From Isoetes taiwanensis (taxonomy: Eukaryota > Streptophyta > Lycopodiopsida > Isoetales > Isoetaceae): DNA of 64,000 nt. The position numbers and the translations under genes were made by a program. Location: assembly GCA_021234155.1 (NCBI GenBank), contig JAJEKV010000031.1, positions 551,614 through 615,613 on the forward strand, read 5' to 3'. The first letter of the stretch is position 1; the number at the start of each line of letters is the position of its first letter. Shown here piece after piece: positions 47,601-58,929 of this stretch. The notes under the pieces are model-generated. The model was not told the DNA's origin and made no database searches. It was given only the letters and a program-made list of their open reading frames with translations.

Positions 47601-48777
47601 ATCACCACAGTACAGACACCTGCTGCCACTACTGCCACCACTACGATATTTACACTCTTTTTATTCTTGTTCTCTTCTGTACCTAAGCGCATAATTAGTT
47701 CAAGAGACTAGGCGAAATGAAATGTCCAAAATCACAAAAACTAACTATTGATATGTACTTACCTGGCAAAACTGTTGGAGGAGGAGCTAAAATGGATGAC
47801 GGAGCTAAGGAAGGCCATAAAGTGGATGATGGAGCTAAGGAGGGCGGTTGACTGGGTGATGAGTATGACGGTGCACCATAATCACTATCTACAAACATAA
47901 GCTATATTCTTAAAATCTGATGGCTTATAAAACAAAAAGACGTCATAGTGCCTTACCATTGAATTGGTTATTCTCATAGTGCAATCGACATTTGGAATCA
48001 GTATACCTTGCACCAATGGTGAGAGGCGCAGCTTCTTGAATATAGTATCTGGCAACCCTAAGACATTTTGTGCAGTAACTGTCACTGGAACTAAAATTGT
48101 TGTAGCATATGCTAATCCCACAAGCGTCATCTGGAGAGGTTCCATAGCAGTAGTAGGTTCCGTTGGGCAGATGAGTAGAATTGACGAGAGAATTGAGAAG
48201 CTGTTGTATGTTTTTGTATAATGTGCTGTTTTGACTAGTGTTCTGTGTGTTGTAGTAAATTACTCCATATTGATCAATTTCTGCTGAGGAGGGCGATGGT
48301 GCCAAGGACGGTGCACCATATTCACTATCTACAAACATAAGACATATACGTAAGTATCTGATACTTAGCTTCTAAAACAAAAAAATTTCAGAGTGCCTTA
48401 CCATTAAATTGTCCATTTTCATAACGCAATCGACAATTGGCATTAATAAGATAGCTTGCACCAATGGCAAGAGGCGCAACTTGTTTAATATAATTTTTGG
48501 CAGACCTAAGGCATTTTGTGCAGTCACCGGAGCTAATATTACTGTAACATATGCTAAACGCACAAGCTTCATCTGGAGAGATTCCATAGCAGTAGTATGT
48601 TCCGTTCAAATTGACGACATACTTGAGGACCAGTTGTATGTTTCGGTACAATGTGCTGTTTTGAGCAGTGGTCTGCGTGTTGTAGGAAATTACTCCATTC
48701 TGATCAGTTTCTGCAAGGACTGGGAGCAAGGCCCAAAGTAGAATGGAGAGAACCACCAACACTTGTGTACCTGCCAT
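44668..48777 (-). CDS. Cysteine-rich receptor-like kinase (two DUF26 domains)
   Basis: Nine exons (48777-48402, 48328-47957, 47888-47763, 47682-47527, 46740-46640, 46271-46061, 45967-45751, 45196-45049, 44982-44668) sum to 2,022 bases and join in phase to 673 residues, the usual CRK length. Order: signal peptide ([14 protein letters not shown]), two Gnk2/DUF26 domains (first with [13 protein letters not shown], a C-X8-C-X2-C; second [15 protein letters not shown] with two extra residues), a proline/serine linker, a transmembrane helix ([19 protein letters not shown]), then a kinase with [31 protein letters not shown] and DVFSFG. It is a membrane Ser/Thr receptor kinase; family roles are stress and immune signalling. 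Oddity: the segment between ILLD and DFG is STLS, about four residues shorter than the usual xxLxPKIx. Confidence 0.92.
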
Positions 48778-48905
48778 GATCAACATCATCTGCCATGATC
48801 AACATCTGCCATGATCAACAGCATCTGCCATGATCAACATCATCTGCCATGATCAACAACATGTGCCATGATCAAAAACATCTATTCCATGATCAGCAAC
48901 ATCTG
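48775..48905 (-). promoter_or_regulatory. Repeated start-codon context in CRK leader
   Basis: Upstream of the CRK start, the minus strand repeats TGATCATGGCAGATG(ATG)TT about six times with slight variation, the true start (GATCATGGCAGG) being the last copy. Each copy offers an ATG in the same context. At least one makes a short upstream ORF (MADVDHGR, then TGA). ATGs at 48,789 and 48,786 are in frame with the CRK and would add four residues. I chose 48,777 because the signal peptide follows directly. The repeat may affect start selection (inference). Confidence 0.7.
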
Positions 48906-50085
48906 GTGGAAGAAAAAATGATAAATGGTGGCTGAGCCAATTCGAGAGCTGCACATAAGCAAAGGGCACGGCTGTTGCTCAGATTTCTTGCAAATAACCT
49001 GGTATTTCTTGTCATCGAGCCCTCAACTTGCCGGAATCTGGGCTTTCCGGGAAGACCCACTTCAGTCCTGGGGAGGGTCCCGTCTGGGTGTGTTTAAAAC
49101 TGTTTTATCTCTGTATCTTGCCGTGATTGACCCGGTGCAGCCTCGTCAAATCGAATCACAGTGTCACATTTTTAGAACAGGCTATTGTTTCTTCATGTTT
49201 TTGTCCTCACTTTCTTATTAAAATGAGATGATGTTCGGAACCGTGCCAGGACCAGTATAACAAACCTTTTTTTTTAAATAGGAAAAAAGCCTTATGTTCA
49301 GAAATCTAATAGGATTATATTAATCGGAACCGGATTGGCCCTTCTATTACAAATTCCATCAGGAACTTTTCCTTTAACAAGGATTTATAAAAGGATCCTC
49401 AGAAAGCTTCTTTTGAGCAACATTTACAAAGGATCATGTATTAACATAGATTTGTCTGTAATAATGAAGAAGCCTGCCAAATTTCCCAAAGAAAAATTGA
49501 CAAAGTTTGCTCCTACAGGATTTGCAAACATCTACTCTCGTTCACATCAAAGAAAATAGAAGGATTAAGTATGGAATTAAAAAAAAAAAAGAATTTGTTT
49601 TAGTTTCCTCGCTTGGCTCTATGATTTTGACCTTGTTTTTCCTGACCCCTTTTGCGTAGATTTTGCAGTTGTTCTTCTCGCCCTAGTTTGCATGCAAGCG
49701 GTACATGTAATACATAATGATTGTTCAATGGCATTCAATAGTAGGCGTATATTAAATATGATATTCGCATTCACTATATATAAGTAGCTTAGTAAGAAAA
49801 TCCTATTATTGTAAAATATAACCGGAAAAAATCCTAGGACCTATGGCTTCAACCGGCCCAAATCCTTATACGCCATTTTTTGGACCGGCCGTATATCCTA
49901 GAGTATTTCATGTGGACCGGAACTTTTTAATTTGAACCGGATTGTTTGGTTCAATCCTAGGACTTTGTTGCACATTGGCTAGGACGCTCGCATTTTAAGT
50001 TTTTTTTCCTTCGGCCTTGAGTACGTCAGGCAGCACTCTGTCTCACGCTGCTCTTTTACTTGCAGGTAGGCCTAGAGGTTCTGGT
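48906..50085. other. CRK upstream region, no gene
   Basis: No supported ORF. Around 49,850-49,960 the words ACCGG and CCTAGGA recur several times in a short space (AACCGGCCC, GGACCGGCCG, GGACCGGAAC, GAACCGGATT). It probably includes the CRK promoter, but no TATA box can be fixed. Confidence 0.4.
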
Positions 50086-50089
50086 CTTT

Positions 50090-51642
50090 GATGATAAGTT
50101 TGTCCTTGTGCAGGCTTCTAAAGATTTCATATTCATTGTGCATGAATCTAATTTTATCTAGGAAGCTCATGCTCATTCTGTACTCATATCAACATTGTGC
50201 CTCATTGACAAGAAGTGTCAACATTGTGGCTCATTGCCACATTGCCAGAAGTGTCAGTGACACCAACATAGATGAAAGCAAAAATCTCGTCTTTGTATAA
50301 TTGCCTTCTTCTGGCCCTAAAGGTGTGTATCCCTCCAAGTACATAATACTTGTATCTATCATCCTCCTCTTTTACAAATGCATGGGGATTTGTGCATTGG
50401 GATGTTTCGACAATGCATATATGAGGTGTTGTTGTGGCATTTGGCATGTCACGGATTCGCTGCTTCAATGCACTCAGGTGGCTAGAATAGATTGGCCTTA
50501 TCTGCAGCGTTCTTTCACCCTTTTCATTCTTTGGGCACAGCTTGACACAATCAACCTGCAGATGCATGACTCCAGGGACGCAACACCTCCTCTCAATTTT
50601 TTTTCCTGCCAGTAATCTGCATGCCAGGCACACTAAGGCCACCAGAGGACTTAGAACTTTTTTTTGTGGATTTCTTTACCGGAGATTTCTTTTGCCTTTT
50701 GGGATCAGGCACCATTGTCTCAATCAACTCTTCCTTTTCTGACTCTGAACTGGAGACAATGACTTCTTCTTGGCTTGGTGGACTTTTCGACCTTTCCTCA
50801 TCTGCGTGTGGGCAGCTTTTTCGTAGTGCATTAGAGCACATTGTTTATAATTGTGAATAAGTCCTGGAAAAGATAAATAAGGTTAGAAATTCCTTATAAT
50901 ACAGACAGAAATGCCAACCACTTTAGCTTTCATGTGTGATTCGACGTACACCTGAAGATCTTCAGTCGACGACAAACTTAGCTTGAAAAAAGAGATATCA
51001 ACAGAAAAAACTTGTTCCTAACCCTTTGTACCTGTCGTGAACTTTATGAAGCTCATGCTGAACAACTCAACAGAGAGAATTCTACCACATTTCTTGAACT
51101 GGTCAAGCCTGTATTTCGGATGTCCAACCATCGAACAAACATAGAGAAACAATGCATGGTTCATGGTTGTACCTCGCAACAAGCCAATGCTCTTTTTTGC
51201 AGAAGTAGGACTGATGTGCTGCAAGTGCTTCTGGATCTGTCTCAAGCTCTTGAGACTTTGGCTTAGGGTTTCGTTTCCTAACAAATACAAGGGAAAAATT
51301 AGGACAAGTCCAACGAAAGAAAGGCCTAGCCTATGCTCGCATGGAGATTATATTACCACAAGCAGAGGAGAAAGCAAGGCCAAGCCTATGCACGTATATA
51401 ACCAAGCGAATGTGCTAGCACAAACATGACAATATGGTAAAAAAAACAACCATTTTGCACTTCTAAGCCATGCAACAACCAACATTTCCATACTGAACAA
51501 GAAAATATTCCTGACATAAATGCGCTAAAACAGGACTCACACCATAATTAAATACTTGTAAACTAAAAATAATAGGTCATCTAATTTAACCTTTTTCTAA
51601 AAAAATAAAGAAAATGGCGAAAAGACATACCCTGCTCTAGAC
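50090..51642 (-). pseudogene. ParB-like-domain gene with frameshifts
   Basis: A possible first exon, ATGTCTAGAGCAGG|GTATGT (51,642 down), joins a second (from about 51,278) reading KRNPKPKSQELETDPEALAA and HQSYFCKKEHWLVARYN. Then come a frameshift, QFKKCGRILSVELFSMSFIK, a piece STEDLQVYVESHMKAKVVGI, and a serine/lysine linker (50,841-50,600; KKSPVKKSTKKSSKSSGG). A one-base slip in a run of A near 50,597 leads into the main domain: VETSQCTNPHAF, YKYYVLGGIHTFRARRRQL, FIYVGVTDTSGNVAMSHNVD, then MSMSFLDKIRFMHNEYEIF. The GG.H....R...L and SHN...FLDK.R pattern matches ParB-like domains. A 29-bp tandem duplication (about 50,203-50,245) breaks the frame after SHN. Confidence 0.6.
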
Positions 51643-52680
51643 ATCTTCGGAGGCTCTATGCAGATTCTTATAGAGAAGGTAGACGACTTTCAGGGGCAGA
51701 AGAGCGAAGGCGGAGCGGTGGCGCTTGGCGCTGGCGACGGGTATGCGCAAAATGATTCTGCTTTTATAGTATATGTAAATGTCCACAACCACCCCAATTC
51801 TGGGTCCACACCTAAAAACAACAGTAACAAAAAAACCACATGTCGTTGTTCCAAAAAATCTACACGTGGTTATGTGGAGGTGTGGTTTATTAAGGAGGCG
51901 GTGTAGTTTTTTTTATGGAGCTATAGTTTTTTTTTTTTTGAAGATGTGGTCTTTTTTTTAGGTGTCGTTTTTTTAAAAGAAGTGTTGCTTATTTTTTTGA
52001 GGGGGTGTTGTTTTTAAGAAGGTGTTGTTTTTTGATGTGTAGTTTATAACTAGGTGTAGTTTTAAGTAGTTATTTTTTATGGAGGTATAGTTTTTTTTAA
52101 GTGTGGTTTATAAGGAGGTATAGTTTTTAAGTGGTTGTTTTTTAGGGAAGTATGGTTTTCTGAAGTGGTATAACTTTTTTCAATCGAGGTGTTGTTTTTT
52201 GAGGCGTCATTTATAAGTGGGTGTAGTTTTTAAATAGCCGCTTTTTAAAGAAGTAAGGTTTTTTGAAGTGTGGTTTATAAGCCGGTGTAGTTTTTAAGTG
52301 GTCAGATTTTAATGAAGTATGGTTTTTGAAGTGGTGTAGTTTATAACTAGGTGTAGTTTTTAAGAAGCTATTTCAAGGAAGTATGATTTTTTAGGTGTGG
52401 TTTATATAACTAGGTGTAGTTTTTAAGTAGCTATTTTTAAAGTAAGTGTGGTTTTTTGAGGTGTGGTTTTAAGTAGGTGTAGTTTTTAAGTGGCTATTTT
52501 TTTACGTATGTGGTTTTCTCAAGTGGTGTAGTTTTTAATTTAGCTATTTCTTAAGGAAGTATGGTTTTTGAGGCTATTTCTTCAAAGAAAGCACCACCAC
52601 CGGAATATTGTTTGTGTGCTCAACTTTGGGAATGTATTGTATTGTTTTACATTCGTGAAAAATAACTTCAACGGTTAGAT
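51643..52680. repeat. T-rich repeat arm (GTGTAGTTTTTAAG type)
   Basis: From about 51,780 (CCACCCCAATTCTGGGTCCA) into a degenerate array of GTGTAGTTTTTAAGTGGCTATTTTT-like units through 52,570. The reverse complement of the same family lies at 58,930-59,640. No gene is supported. Confidence 0.75.
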
Positions 52681-52681
52681 C

Positions 52682-53830
52682 TAACATGGCTCAAACATGC
52701 CAATGGGCTCCAACATGCCAATTAGGTGCCAACATGCCAAGGTGGCTCAAGCATGCCACCTGGGCACCAACATGCCACCTAGGCTCAAACATGCCAAGGT
52801 GGCTCAAAAATGCCATGCGGGCTCCTATATGCCACCTATATGCTCCAACATGCCACGTAGGCTCCAACATGACACTTAGGCTCAAACATGCCACATGGGC
52901 TTCATGCCACCTAGGCTCCAACATGTCAAGGTGGCTCAAACATGCCATGTGGGCTCCAACATGCCACCTAGGCTCCAGCTGGCCAAGCTGGCTCAAGCAT
53001 GCCACCTAGGCACCAACATGCCACCAAGGCTCAAACATGCCAAGGTGGCTCAAACATGCCATGCGGGCTCCAACAAACCACCTATGCCAAGGTGGATCAA
53101 ACATGCCACCTAGGCTCCAACATGCCAAGGTGTATGCCACGCGATCTCCAACATGCTAAGGTGTCTCAAAATGCAACGCGGGCTCCTACATGCCACCTAG
53201 GCTCCAACATGCCAAGGTGGCTCAAACATGCCACGTGGGCTCCAACATACCACCTAGGCTCCAACATGCCACCTAGGCTCAAACATGCCAAGGTGGCTCA
53301 AACATGCAATGTGGGCTCCAACATGTCACCTAGGCTCCAACATGCCAAAGTGGCTCAAACATGCCATGTTGGCTCCAACATGCCACCTAGGCTCCAAAGA
53401 TGCCAAGGTGGCTCAAAATGCCAAGGTGGCCCAAACATGCCACGCAGCTCCAACATGCCACCTGAGCTCCAACATGCCAAGGTTTCTCAAACATGCCACC
53501 TAGGATCCAACATGCCAAGGTGGCTCAAACATGCCATGTGGGCTCCAACATGCCACCTAGGCTCCAACATGCCAAGGTGGCTCAAACATGCCACCTAGCC
53601 TCCAACATGCCACCTAGGCTCCAACATGCCAACGTGGGTCAAACATGCCACCTAGGCTCCAACATGCCACCTAGGCTCCAACATGCCACCTAGGCTTCAA
53701 ATGCCACGTAGGGCTCCAACGTGCCACCTAGGGTCCAAGATGGCAAGGTGGCTCCAACATGCCACCTAGGTTCAAATGCCACCTAGGCTCCAACATGCCA
53801 AGTTGGCTCCAACATGCCCATCCATCACAT
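52682..53830. repeat. 19-bp minisatellite, about 60 copies
   Basis: Units of CTCCAACATGCCACCTAGG and CTCAAACATGCCAAGGTGG alternate irregularly, 19 bases each. Because 19 is not a multiple of 3, all three frames are read in turn (199 codons open at 52,999-53,598); this is not a gene. The unit cores CCACCTAGG and CCAAGGTGG are semi-palindromic. Confidence 0.95.
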
Positions 53831-54200
53831 GGACCTTCTCAACATGGAAAAGTTGCCCATCCACCACATGGACCTTTAGGAAAAGACTTTAAGGGTAAAC
53901 CGCTGTGGAGTTTTAGGTTCCGCCTTTCAGGTTTCAAGACCCTCCCTCTATATAGAGGAAGGGTGTTAATGCCGTAAGACGGATCCTTAAAACCTCCTAG
54001 AAGCATCTTGCCCCAAAATTTTCTCTTAAAGGCACTCTGACGGGTCGGAAGTTGGAGTTGAAGACCCAAGCAATAGGAACCGGAGGACGGGGTTTGGATC
54101 TATCGCCCTCCCATCGTGGCAATTAGAATTCAAGAGCTAATTGTATACATATTATCTTGAATAGAAGCGCTCAAACGAGTTGGAATTATTGACCTTGTCA
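53831..54200. other. Segment with 26-bp palindrome around TATATA
   Basis: ACCCTCCCTCTATATAGAGG continues to AAGGGT at 53,939-53,964, a near-perfect palindrome with one mismatched pair. Both strands consequently encode LPLYRGRVL. The TCTATATAGAGG core resembles a TATA box. The surrounding sequence is not recognised; it could be part of an LTR. Confidence 0.5.
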
Positions 54201-56335
54201 TAAAATCTAATGCATCCTGCAAAATCTGATCATATGCCTTGTCTTCCTCTCCCATGCCCACTAAATCATTTTGGGATAAGCGTATACAATGTGAAACTTC
54301 TTAGATGTGCTAGTTCAGTATATGGTATGTTAGAACCTCCAGGTTGCTTAAGGCAACCAATCTTTGTGCAAAATTATACAAAACGGCATCAATTACATTA
54401 GGATCTTTAAAGCAAAATGAGGTAGTTGCACTCAGATCTGAATATCTCGAGCTCTGCTAATCATTTTCATATTATATTTGGAGGAGAAACTAGAAAAACA
54501 ATGTAGTGAGATGCAGGAAAAAACTTGGCTGAATTTGGATCTGGGATGTCCGAAAAAATCGGTTCAAAGACGGAAGAAAATTTGGCCAGTGCAAAAAGGG
54601 GTCTGCACACTCAAACCATGATATCTCGAGTTTTAATGAACCTTTTTGGATGATTTTTAAAATTACTATCAGAGAAAAGTTGTAGGAACATGTGATCATC
54701 ATTTTTCTTGGTCAATAGTGATTATCCCCAGTTGGGCACCCTAACAAGAGGTTCCTCATTGTAGCCAGGCAGACTCTCTTATCCATGCATGTATGACATT
54801 TGATCTTAGTGTCTGTCTATGCGCGCCACAGACAAGGCACAATTTAGATTCTCCCAAAAACCAAGGTTTTGCGAAAGAATTATTAAAATAGTTTTTAACA
54901 ATATTGTTTACCTATGTGCGTACAACTAAATCAACATATATGACCATAATAAAAAATAAAGCATTTGACATGTTTGGATTCAAGTTGGGCTAGAGGAGAA
55001 GAAAATCAATAGTTTAGAAAGGTAGGTAGAAGGGTAGATAGATTAGAAAGGTAGGTCGAAGGATAGGTAAAAACAAAAAGTGGTGAATAGTGTCTATGCA
55101 TGCATAGACATGCTATGCTCATACATCATCAGTAAAAAAAAATTCTTTGGAAACTAGAGTTTTTGCAGGCCGACTGAATCCTTTTGTGTTCTCTTCAATC
55201 CGACAGTTTGCTTCTTTCCTCATGTGCTCGATTCCTCGGGTGCCCAAAAGTCCTCTTCCGAAGGCCCCTAGCCACCTAACGTATTAACCCGCCCCATTCT
55301 AGGATATGAATTGGCTCTCACAATGGACTCGAATCGTCGACATTGCCATGGAGACCAAGTTTTGTGCCCAGAAGACCACCCCTTCTTTAAGAAGCGCAAA
55401 AGTAGCTCATGTCTAACACGTTCATAGTCAATTGGCCTAGGAGGTGGTTGCGGAATACTGCCATGTGGAGTCTTCGTGTTCCTTTCGTTGCAAAAAATGA
55501 CCGTAGCCTCTAAGGTAAATTTGCCATTTTGGACGATATGGCTAAGTCGGTTCTTCATTTCGGAGCCTCTTTCTTCCCAAATGACAAGACACTTGGGTTT
55601 CTACACTGGCCAAGATGCGAACGCCATGGGTTTGATAAGTTCTCCCGGAACGATCTTGGATTTTTTTTTTAACCTGCTTGAAGCAGGTTACTTGAATGAC
55701 GGATTCAATGGTCGGATAGGAGAACCGAACTCCGAGAGGGGAGGCATTGGCATTGGCATTCGGCCTTCCGGAGGAGCGCTGGCAGGAAAGGCCACTTGGC
55801 AAGAGGAGCAGGCCATAGCGTGAACCCGCTCCGACCGGTAGGTTCCCTCACGTGGCCCACTGTTAGGTGGAAACTTCGTAGAACATGCAGCAGGGGAAGA
55901 ACATGCAGAGCGATGTAGCAGGGGAAGTACATGCCCGATGCAAAGAACAAAGAAAGCGATGCCGAGAGCGATGCCATGACCTTCGATCATCTCCACAAGA
56001 GCCTCCATGTGTCATTCTTATAATCCAAAGGCGTGATATTCCTCCCTTTTATGACCTTCGATCATCTCCACAATCGTCTCCATGTGCTTCCCCATTCTTA
56101 TAATCCAAAGGAGCCGCCCCAAACCCCTAATGTTAGCAAAGCATCTGCCCTACAAGTATCCACACTGCAAAAATATGACCTGCAAGCACCGACGCCCAAA
56201 AATCTTCCTCCGGAAACTATGGCCCCGCAAAAAACCCGCCCTCGGAAGCTATGGCGATGAAAGCTATGGCCCCGAAGCTATATCCGAATGGAGCTATGGC
56301 GGTCCTCTATCTTTGCCTTACCGCCCAACGGAGCT
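54201..56335. other. No recognised gene
   Basis: Several mid-length frames exist on both strands (for instance 55,268-55,558 on minus with PQPPPRPIDYERVRHELLLR), but none shows a domain I can name and they overlap each other. GACCTTCGATCATCTCCACAA is duplicated at 55,980 and 56,053. Confidence 0.4.
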
Positions 56336-56800
56336 TTAGGAATGTTGGAGCCTAGATGTCATGTTTGAGCCACATACTATCAAACATGCCACTAGGATAA
56401 AAAAATGGCATGTGGCTCAAACATGATACGTGGGTCAAATATATAGAAATGCTCTTTTGAATGATTTTTTTTTAAAAGGATGAAATATAATTTTGTATTT
56501 ATTATGGTTGAAATGTTGTGCCCCTGGGCTCAAGCATGTCCATAGGCTCAAACATGCCCCTAGGCTTGAATGCCAAAGATGCCACATGGCTCAAGCATGC
56601 TATATAATTTGAAACATGCCATAGGCTCAAACATGCCATGTAGGCTCAAAATGACACGTGGCTTAAACATAACCCTAGGCTCAAGCATGACACGTGGCTG
56701 AAATAGACATTTGGCTCAAACATGCCACATAGGTTCAAACATGCCACCTAGGCTCAAACTGCCATATAGGCTCAAACATGCCACATCGGCTCAAACACCT
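56336..56800. repeat. Diverged outlier of the 19-bp minisatellite
   Basis: Scattered copies of GGCTCAAACATGCCACATAGG-like units with insertions, the same family as 52,682-53,830 but more decayed. Confidence 0.8.
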
Positions 56801-57345
56801 TGGCACTAGAAATGATGAGGTGGCATCAAAAGAGCAAGCAAACTTCTTTCTCTTTGAGAAGGTGGCTATTTGCAAAAATTATGGGAGATGACATGGCATG
56901 ATTTTGGTGAGGTGGCAAAGATGCAAGTTGAGGTGGCAAAATATGAAGGGATGGAAAAACGAAGAATTTGCTAGACAATTTTTCAACATTAAAAAAACAT
57001 ATTTCTCCATGGTGACATGGCATTTCTTTGGATGGCGTGGCATATGACGTGATGACTAAGCATTTTGTGCACTTTAGATAGAAAATGACTAGGTCAATTT
57101 AAAAAAAAGGGGTTTTTTAAGTGAGATAAGTAGGTAAATAGTGGAAAGCAAGGTAACATGGCACTCAAAATGATGAGGTGTCATAAGAAAGAGAAACCAC
57201 ACTTCTTCCTTTTTGAAAAGGCGACTTTTGCAAAAATTATGGGTGATGATATGGCATGGCCATGTGATGTGGCAACTATGAGTGATGACGTGGCAAAACA
57301 CGAAGGGAGACATGGCAGTGATATGGCACTAGAAATCTTGAGGTT
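56801..57345. repeat. Direct duplication of about 355-bp period
   Basis: GAAATGATGAGGTGGCATCA...CTTCTTTCTCTTTGAGAAGG...TTTGCAAAAATTATGGGAGA (56,809-56,890) recurs as AAAATGATGAGGTGTCATAA...CTTCCTTTTTGAAAAGG...TTTGCAAAAATTATGGGTGA (57,167-57,246). A third partial start is near 57,328. No gene. Confidence 0.75.
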
Positions 57346-58420
57346 ATATCAAAACAACAAGCAAAACCTAAACCTACAGATACAGGGAGAGGGAGGATCG
57401 ATTCAATGGAAAATTGAATATAAACCTAAATGGGTGCTCGTGGAGAATCCTAAAAAAAATAATACTAGGCTTTTTTATGTTAAAAAAACGCAACCAGTTA
57501 ATTTCCTTTGAAGTCAAAAACACAAATGAACCCACATCCGTCTAAAATGTTGCCAACCTATATTTTTCCCATTTTTGTCGGACAAATACTCTATAACCCT
57601 AGTATTTCTCCAACAAGCTTGTACTAGTGTAGTGATAAAACTTGGTATAAAAACCAACAATTAAACATTTAACAAAAAAAAATTTATACTTAAAAGAAAT
57701 GAACGGATGAGATGAATTCTAAACAAACGGTAAAGATGGTGATCCCCGTCCTAGCATTCTATTGGCCGAATTAAACTACTATTAAATGTTTCTTTACAGG
57801 CAATCTGGCGCCTTCTCCTTGCCGCCGGAATTCTTGCCGCCGGAATTCAAGCCCACATGGGAGGCTCCATCTCCATCTCCAATGCTGCGTGTTCTTCAGA
57901 TTCGCCTCCATCTCCACTGCGGCATGTTCTGTAGATTCGCCTTGCCGCCTCCAGCTCTACTGCGGCCAGATCTTTCAGGCTTCTAAAACGTATTCCAGTT
58001 CAGTATCCCGCCATAGCTCCCCTTCTTCACCCTCTGTTCATTCTGCTTTCCTTTTCGCTGTGTGAAATCTTCCACCCAACAGCGGGAATCTGATTCCTTG
58101 AGCTTTTGCTTTTGTGGGTGCCTATTTTCTGTCCTCTGGATGTGCTAGCGTCGGAGATTTGTTAGCCATTAGTTTGGGTTTGGTGTTGGGCGATGCCTGG
58201 TCCTCGAACCACGAATTTTGGCCTCAGATCTGAAGTGGGCTCTGTCTCATCTGTCCGCATTGCGTCTGCAAGCGTAGATTTGCTGCCCCTCCAGCTGATT
58301 CTGCACATCAAGCTCGCAGGCTGTAGCTCGGGTATTTTGCAAAGGGATCCTGTGCTGTAGAGTAGAAAAGGGGTCATTATCTCCCGGAACAGGATATCTG
58401 AACACATACTTTCATGGGCT
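57346..58420. other. No recognised gene; possible ARF 5' region
   Basis: Around 57,800-57,980 is a proline/serine-rich open stretch (FLPPEFKPTWEAPSPSPM) after an acceptor-like TTTACAGG, with a duplicated TTGCCGCCGGAATTC. It could be leader sequence attached to the auxin response factor fragment, but this is unproven. Confidence 0.3.
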
Positions 58421-58421
58421 G

Positions 58422-58745
58422 ATTTGCCAGTTGCACAACGTCACTTTGCATGTGAGTATTTGATCTCGACCATATAGGCCATGCTTAATTTCTGCTTGAT
58501 GTTTATGGTGTTTCCATTCATTCAGGCGGATCAGGAAAATGACGAGGTCTATGCACAGATGACCTTGCAACTAGTGAATGGGGTAAGCATCTGTCAACAG
58601 CTTTACATGTAAAATTTTGTCTCAATCCTCATCATGGTCCATTTATCATTTTCCAAGACTTTAACTGCAAGTGATACAAGTACTCATGGAGGTTTCTCGA
58701 TTCCACGCAGAGCTGCAGAAAAAGTCTTCCCATGCCTAATGGACT
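58422..58745 (+). pseudogene. Auxin response factor (ARF) fragment
   Basis: Exon end ICQLHNVTLH at 58,422-58,451 (CAT|GTGAGT), exon ADQENDEVYAQMTLQLVNG at 58,526-58,582 (after TTCAG, before GTAAGC), and a third piece [20 protein letters not shown] then AAEKVFPCL (about 58,650-58,740). This is the N-terminal part of an ARF through the start of its B3 DNA-binding domain ([25 protein letters not shown] in the family). The remainder of B3, the middle region and PB1 are absent, replaced by AT-rich repeat. It is a truncated, intron-bearing fragment of an auxin-response transcription factor. Confidence 0.85.
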
Positions 58746-58929
58746 TATTTGGGTTCGATTCCCGAAAGACATTTTTTAAAAGAGAACTCAAGAACAATTA
58801 AAGCAAAAGCAAGTAATAAATTCACAATATTTTGTACTAGGTTCATGAATAAATTAGCATAACAATATAGTGCTTTTTTTTGCCAATATTATTTAAATGG
58901 TAAAAGGCACGCATTCTTTTTGTCAATTT

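Noticed and set aside
52686-53693. ORFs with repeated MPRWLKHATWAPTCHLGSN-like peptides
   Set aside because: Translation of a 19-bp minisatellite, open in all three frames on both strands; no start context or splice structure.
52682-53830. CRISPR-like array (short repeats)
   Set aside because: There are no unique spacers between repeats, the setting is eukaryotic and units are simply head-to-tail.
55268-55823. Overlapping frames on both strands as a gag-like or host gene
   Set aside because: No recognisable motif, and each frame is contradicted by an equally long one on the other strand.
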